Source of the DNA: Lunularia cruciata
Lineage: Eukaryota > Streptophyta > Marchantiopsida > Lunulariales > Lunulariaceae
Assembly (NCBI GenBank): GCA_948567375.1
Contig: OX419756.1
Coordinates: 7,817,001 to 7,881,000, forward strand
DNA length: 64,000 bases
Direction of reading: 5' to 3'
Shown here: positions 60,401 through 64,000 of the stretch, piece after piece
Layout: every line of letters starts with the position of its first letter
How positions within the stretch are numbered: the first letter of the stretch is position 1
Made by a program: the position numbers and the translations under genes
Notes under the pieces: model-generated
Databases searched by the model: none
Told to the model about the DNA's origin: nothing
The model's input: the letters and a program-made list of their open reading frames with translations, nothing else

Positions 60401-60900
60401 ACTTTGAAGACTGCAATGTCAATTATTTATCTCGTTTTCATCTGATTGGAATTTAGGCCTCGCCACATTTGTATCTATCCGCAACTATACAATGCATACG
60501 TCAAAACTTGTTTTTATTCTTCCTTTACTCTCTTAATACACACACTCTATTTCACATTGTTCGGTACCGAAAGTAGCACACCATAACTTATATACTTGTA
60601 ACAATTGTAAAAGATATTTAATTATCTTGCCAATTATTTACCAGATTCTTCTGCTAGTAAAAAATAATCCTCTTTCTTGATATCAAGCTTGCATTTTTAC
60701 TAAAAGGTTTGGATGAATTTTTTATAAAAGGTTTAGATGTGGATTCCAACTAGTGGATGGATGATGCTCAGGTCCAATTCAGCCTCATATATGAGGATTC
60801 ACCATCAAATATCTCACGTTCTAGTGTGCTTCAAGCTTCACTAAAAACTGGACTCTTGGCCTTGATTTCGACACGAGGCAAATCTAAAAGTTTCTACTAA
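57417..60900. other. AT-rich intergenic, no gene seen
   Basis: Frames at 57,535-58,020 (+) are lysine-, asparagine- and isoleucine-rich and look like AT-rich noise or a decayed element. No repeats with clear boundaries. Confidence 0.45.
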
Positions 60901-61491
60901 TAAAGTTTTATAATTCAACTTACAAACGTGAAGTGAAGTAGGAGCCTTGAACTAGTGTCAAACTTCAAAGTGGAACTAAAGTTAACTGCCACGTCGGCCT
61001 TGGCATCTGTGAGTCTAACTACGAGTTCGTGCTGGCAACTGATGTGCCTTGAGCTTGAAATTGTCGTGTTTGTGAGTTCAATTGCCACATAGGGCTGAGG
61101 CGCCATGTCAAGTCTTCAAGGGTGTAGGCGAAGTCTTCTGCCGAACTTGAGGGTCACCAAGTTGAAATGTCAGAAAGTTCGACATGGAGATCGGTAAAGT
61201 CTTTCTCTGATGAAAACTACTCCTGGACCATCATGGTTATAAAACATACACAGGCAAATAGTATGAAGATCATCGTATTCCAGTGCATCTTACAAGAACA
61301 AGTACACCTGTAGATCTGTGGGTCTCGATGTAACGATGTATCGAAGTATACTCAACACTAAGCAATTGCTCTCTGTTGCTTTGAAACTTCTGAGTACTAT
61401 CGACTGTCGATGATTGCACATCGCATCCCAACTCTAACTCTAGATAACTGGAACTACTAAAAGGTCACACTTTTAGATTTTTGGACAAGGA
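60901..61491. other. Gene-like composition, nothing assigned
   Basis: GC rises compared with 57-60.9 kb. A 63-codon minus frame (60,915-61,106) reads plausibly ('MAPQPYVAIELTNTTISS') and could be a downstream exon or remnant of the NBR1-like gene. I see no domain. Confidence 0.3.
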
Positions 61492-61581
61492 AGAAAAAGG
61501 CGACCGCGTAGAGAACACGAAGGATGGGAAGACCCCATCAAGCCGTACAAGGGAGAGACGAAGAAGGATAAGTAGGATCTA
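61492..61581 (-). mobile_element. RLE tail insertion (90 bp) with direct repeats
   Basis: The plus strand shows GGCGACCGCGTAGAGAACAC and ATCAAGCCGTACAAGGGAG, a near-perfect tail in reverse orientation. It is flanked by AGATTTTTGGACAAGGA (61,475-61,491) and AGATTTTTGGATAAGTA (61,582-61,598), matching at 15 of 17 positions and exactly over the first 11. It lies 380 bp beyond the NBR1-like stop codon. Confidence 0.85.
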
Positions 61582-61960
61582 AGATTTTTGGATAAGTAGG
61601 AATCCTCTATAGATGCGATATCTGGCGTTGCACTTGTCGAGAGTCAAGTGTGTAAATATGAAGGCGCACATAATCCTGGACTGCGTACGCGTACCCCGTT
61701 TAAATATGCGACATCTTTCAGTAGACTATTGCGGGGAGGTTCTACCACTTTCTGATTGGTGCTCGACAACCACGTCCAAACAGGTCCCCCTGTGCTGAAT
61801 TCGGACCAATGCGTCGCGTGCCACTTGGGGACAAATGTACCTGTGGAGACGGATCTGTCAGCTTCAGATATGTAGGTGGAGTGCGATGATTTCACTGTAG
61901 AGATCAATACTGGAAACGGAAGCATATCATGCGTATTGCGCATGCACGGACAAATCTAGT

Positions 61961-63737
61961 TTAAGAGTTTATTCCAATTCGAAACACTGGAGATTCAGTC
62001 TTTAGGGACTGACTAACCATTTTGACTGGAATTGGTCCCCACGACGGCCGTGAGAGAGGCTCTTCAATGCGATTATATTCGTCTGGATTTCCTACTTTCT
62101 CGAAGCAGCTTCCACAGAGATCATAATTCACTTTCCTGAACGAGCAAGCAAACATTAGGAGAGTAACAAAACTAAGCGGAGCTTCAGTGGTTACAGTCAC
62201 CGCAGGAACAGTCAAGTCAGTTTCAAGGAATCTAAAACACAGAATCATTTGTAAGACTATTTCCACAAAATTTCCAGGAATATCAGCTCCTAGACTTACT
62301 TGATTGCCTTGAATCGAACTCCTGTAATTGGACACCTTTTACAGACGTCACAAGTTACACCTTCGTGGCAGACTGAATCTTCGGTAAGAATTTTAGCGTC
62401 GTTCTCTGTTTTGGATGGGGCCTTCGAAATTGTGGATGTGTTGGAAGCATCATGGCCGACTGGATTCGTGGTCTCGGCTAGAGGTTCTGCAGAATTCACA
62501 TCCTCCTCGTTTGTAGTAGCGGTATTGTTCGAACTCGGATCATTCTGGATCGCGTCTTTTGGTGGGGCTGATGAACTTGGTTCATCGGATGAAGTAACGC
62601 CATAATTTAGATCCTCTGGCTTAGATACCCTCACTGTGAAGAGCTGCGCAGTTACTCTTTTCACGATTGTATCCAACATCTCAGGAATCTGACTCGAGGG
62701 GAAAATTCCTTCAAACAGCGGGACATAGGCGTCCACTATCTTCTTCACCGAGGTTTCCAAATTTGAAGATTGTTGCTCGACTTCAGGCGTCTGAGCGGGT
62801 GCAGCTTGGGCGTCACTTACGTTCCCGACTGTTTCAGAAGGTATAAGAAGCACTTGAAGACGCAGGGGATTAAGCTTCTGGATGTGGCAAGCATCTGTCA
62901 GCTCCTGTTCGTTGCAAAGAGTCACAATATCGCCGTCGTTGTCGGTGTAGGTCATCTTAAGCTGCGCAGTGTTTGGGAGTTTGAACAGTTTCCGAATTTT
63001 TGCTTCTAAATCTGCGAAAGACATGTCTCCGTTTCCAACACTGACAGGGATCCTACGAAGACTACCCTCAAATTCGACCTGCATGCAGCGATCCGATGAA
63101 TCAGGGTTGGTACAGATTGGTATCACGAACGGTTGTCAGAAATATCGCATGAATTGGAGCAGTTAGGGACTATTCCAACAACTGTTCATAAGAAGACATT
63201 CAATTCAAGCTGTTTGCTTGCAAATTGCGTAATGAGTAGCGCAGTTTTGATCAATCTCCCCTCGAGAGAAATCGTTTCAGTCGGTTGTATCTCTGCAATT
63301 GCTCAGATCAATAGTCCTCTACCGACGTAGAGACTCTAGTGATTTTTTCTCTGTGGGATCGCGAGGTTATGTTACAGGGGGATAATGAAAGACAGTACAT
63401 GTCCTCTGAAGCTTCAAATCACAACAGAAGTTCCAGCGCTTATTTGCAAACACTCTCTAACTTGAAATCGATTGACCAATCTAAATCTGGTGGGACTATT
63501 ACCTTGATGATGGTTGCCATCGTAAAATATATCCGCTCGCAAACTTTATCAAAGCGTTCCGATTAGCCGCAAGATCCAGTATACTTCTGCAGACAAGGGA
63601 TGATAGAGTGCAGGGGCTGAATGTTCCCGGAAGATCGATTAATCAGCGCGTTCCTGTTAGCCGCGCTAGCAAATGAAGCAGCACGAGTGAAAGTATGAGG
63701 AATGAAGACAACCAACCTGAATTATATACTCCTCCAT
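61961..63737 (-). CDS. NBR1/Joka2-like PB1-ZZ protein
   Basis: Three exons: 63,737-63,717 (seven codons, MEEYIIQ), 63,078-62,300 and 62,135-61,961. Introns of 638 and 164 bp have GT-AG ends and matching phases. The start has a strong context (GCAGCCATGG). The PB1 domain (about residues 1-85) shows 'VEFEGSLRRIPV', 'LEAKIRKLFKLP' and the acidic 'TYTDNDGDIVTLCNEQEL'. A linker rich in S, T and N follows. Then comes a ZZ zinc finger, 'HEGVTCDVCKRCPITGVRFK' with 'NYDLCGSCF', spliced across intron 2. This PB1-ZZ pairing is that of plant NBR1/Joka2, a selective autophagy receptor. As modelled the protein is about 325 residues and lacks the FW and UBA domains. It is either truncated or continues in exons I could not find to the left. 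Confidence 0.8.
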
Positions 63738-63783
63738 GGCTGCGGTTTTGTCGGCAGCTTCATCTTCACTCCGTCTCCCACAT
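63722..63783 (-). promoter_or_regulatory. Two short upstream ORFs before the NBR1-like start
   Basis: If the leader extends this far, it contains ATG at 63,783 (five codons, MWETE) and ATG at 63,763 (13 codons, MKLPTKPQPWRSI). The second overlaps the main ATG in another frame and stops inside exon 1. Such overlapping uORFs can lower translation. Leader extent is not known. Confidence 0.4.
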
Positions 63784-64000
63784 GTTTCTCCACCTTTCTA
63801 CAACCTACTGGAGGGTTCTGGCTTCAAGTGCTCTCTAATGTAGTAATTTACATCGGAATAACTCCTCGTTTAATAGGAACTTCCAATGTAAATCTTTCTG
63901 AGGCAGTAATTTCTCGTCCAGCGACACAGATACACGAATGCAACAGTGACATCCAAGTTACCACTTTTTCGATCAAAGAGATACAAACATGGTACCTAGC
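63784..64000. other. Presumed promoter or leader of the NBR1-like gene
   Basis: Balanced composition, no coding frame. No convincing TATA box recognised before the window edge. Confidence 0.35.

Noticed and set aside
62136..62335. Continuous minus frame reading through intron 2 (start near 62,335)
   Set aside because: Reading through would break the ZZ finger; GT-AG splicing restores the exact family spacing between RFK and YDLC.
62300..62605. 101-codon frame antisense to NBR1-like exon 2
   Set aside because: Shadow of the PB1-ZZ coding strand.
63133..63566. Plus-strand frames over the first NBR1-like intron
   Set aside because: They lie opposite a gene whose splice phases fit well; no features of their own.

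Overview
The window is land-plant nuclear DNA. It holds three protein-coding loci in a sea of decayed retrotransposons. A spliced CYP86-clan cytochrome P450 and a spliced PB1-ZZ protein of the NBR1/Joka2 type point to a plant, as do tRNA-iMet-primed Ty3/Gypsy elements and a restriction-like-endonuclease (RLE) non-LTR element. The short introns and the type of non-LTR element fit a seed-free plant such as a bryophyte, fern or lycophyte. That placement is an inference; I cannot name a species.

Layout. 1-2.1 kb: an unrecognised 280-codon ORF. 2.1-5.7 kb: AT-rich DNA with a 21-bp minisatellite, GA-rich repeats and a perfect inverted repeat. 6.5-22.6 kb: an old RLE retrotransposon (RT plus nuclease) is split by a 13.7-kb Ty3/Gypsy element, A. 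Element A has 5-bp target-site duplications (ATGCT) and itself contains a fused remnant of two further Gypsy elements, B and C. 22.6-31.6 kb: a tandem array, (TA)n tracts and AT-rich DNA with no gene. 31.6-39.4 kb: LTR-like repeats D1 and D2, another RLE copy, a solo B LTR with its own target-site duplication, and two copies of a minus-strand coiled-coil module. 39.6-54 kb: a more balanced, gene-like compartment with the youngest RLE copy (open reading frame, 14-bp duplication), the P450 gene and several very short RLE tail insertions. 54-61 kb: a second RLE lineage fragment, a deletion derivative of B with 5-bp duplications, then AT-rich DNA. 61.5-64 kb: one more RLE tail and the NBR1-like gene, transcribed leftward, with its first exon at 63.7 kb.

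The main find is the RLE retrotransposon family. It has four body copies, one of them from a divergent lineage. At least seven further insertions carry only about 25-110 bp of its 3' end. Five of these are bounded by candidate direct repeats. Its 3' end contains two successive hairpins. The first encloses the stop codon, and one dispersed copy has a compensating C-G to A-T change in that stem. This suggests a structured RNA recognised by the element's own reverse transcriptase. The second find is that the long terminal repeats of element A carry a coiled-coil protein-coding region.
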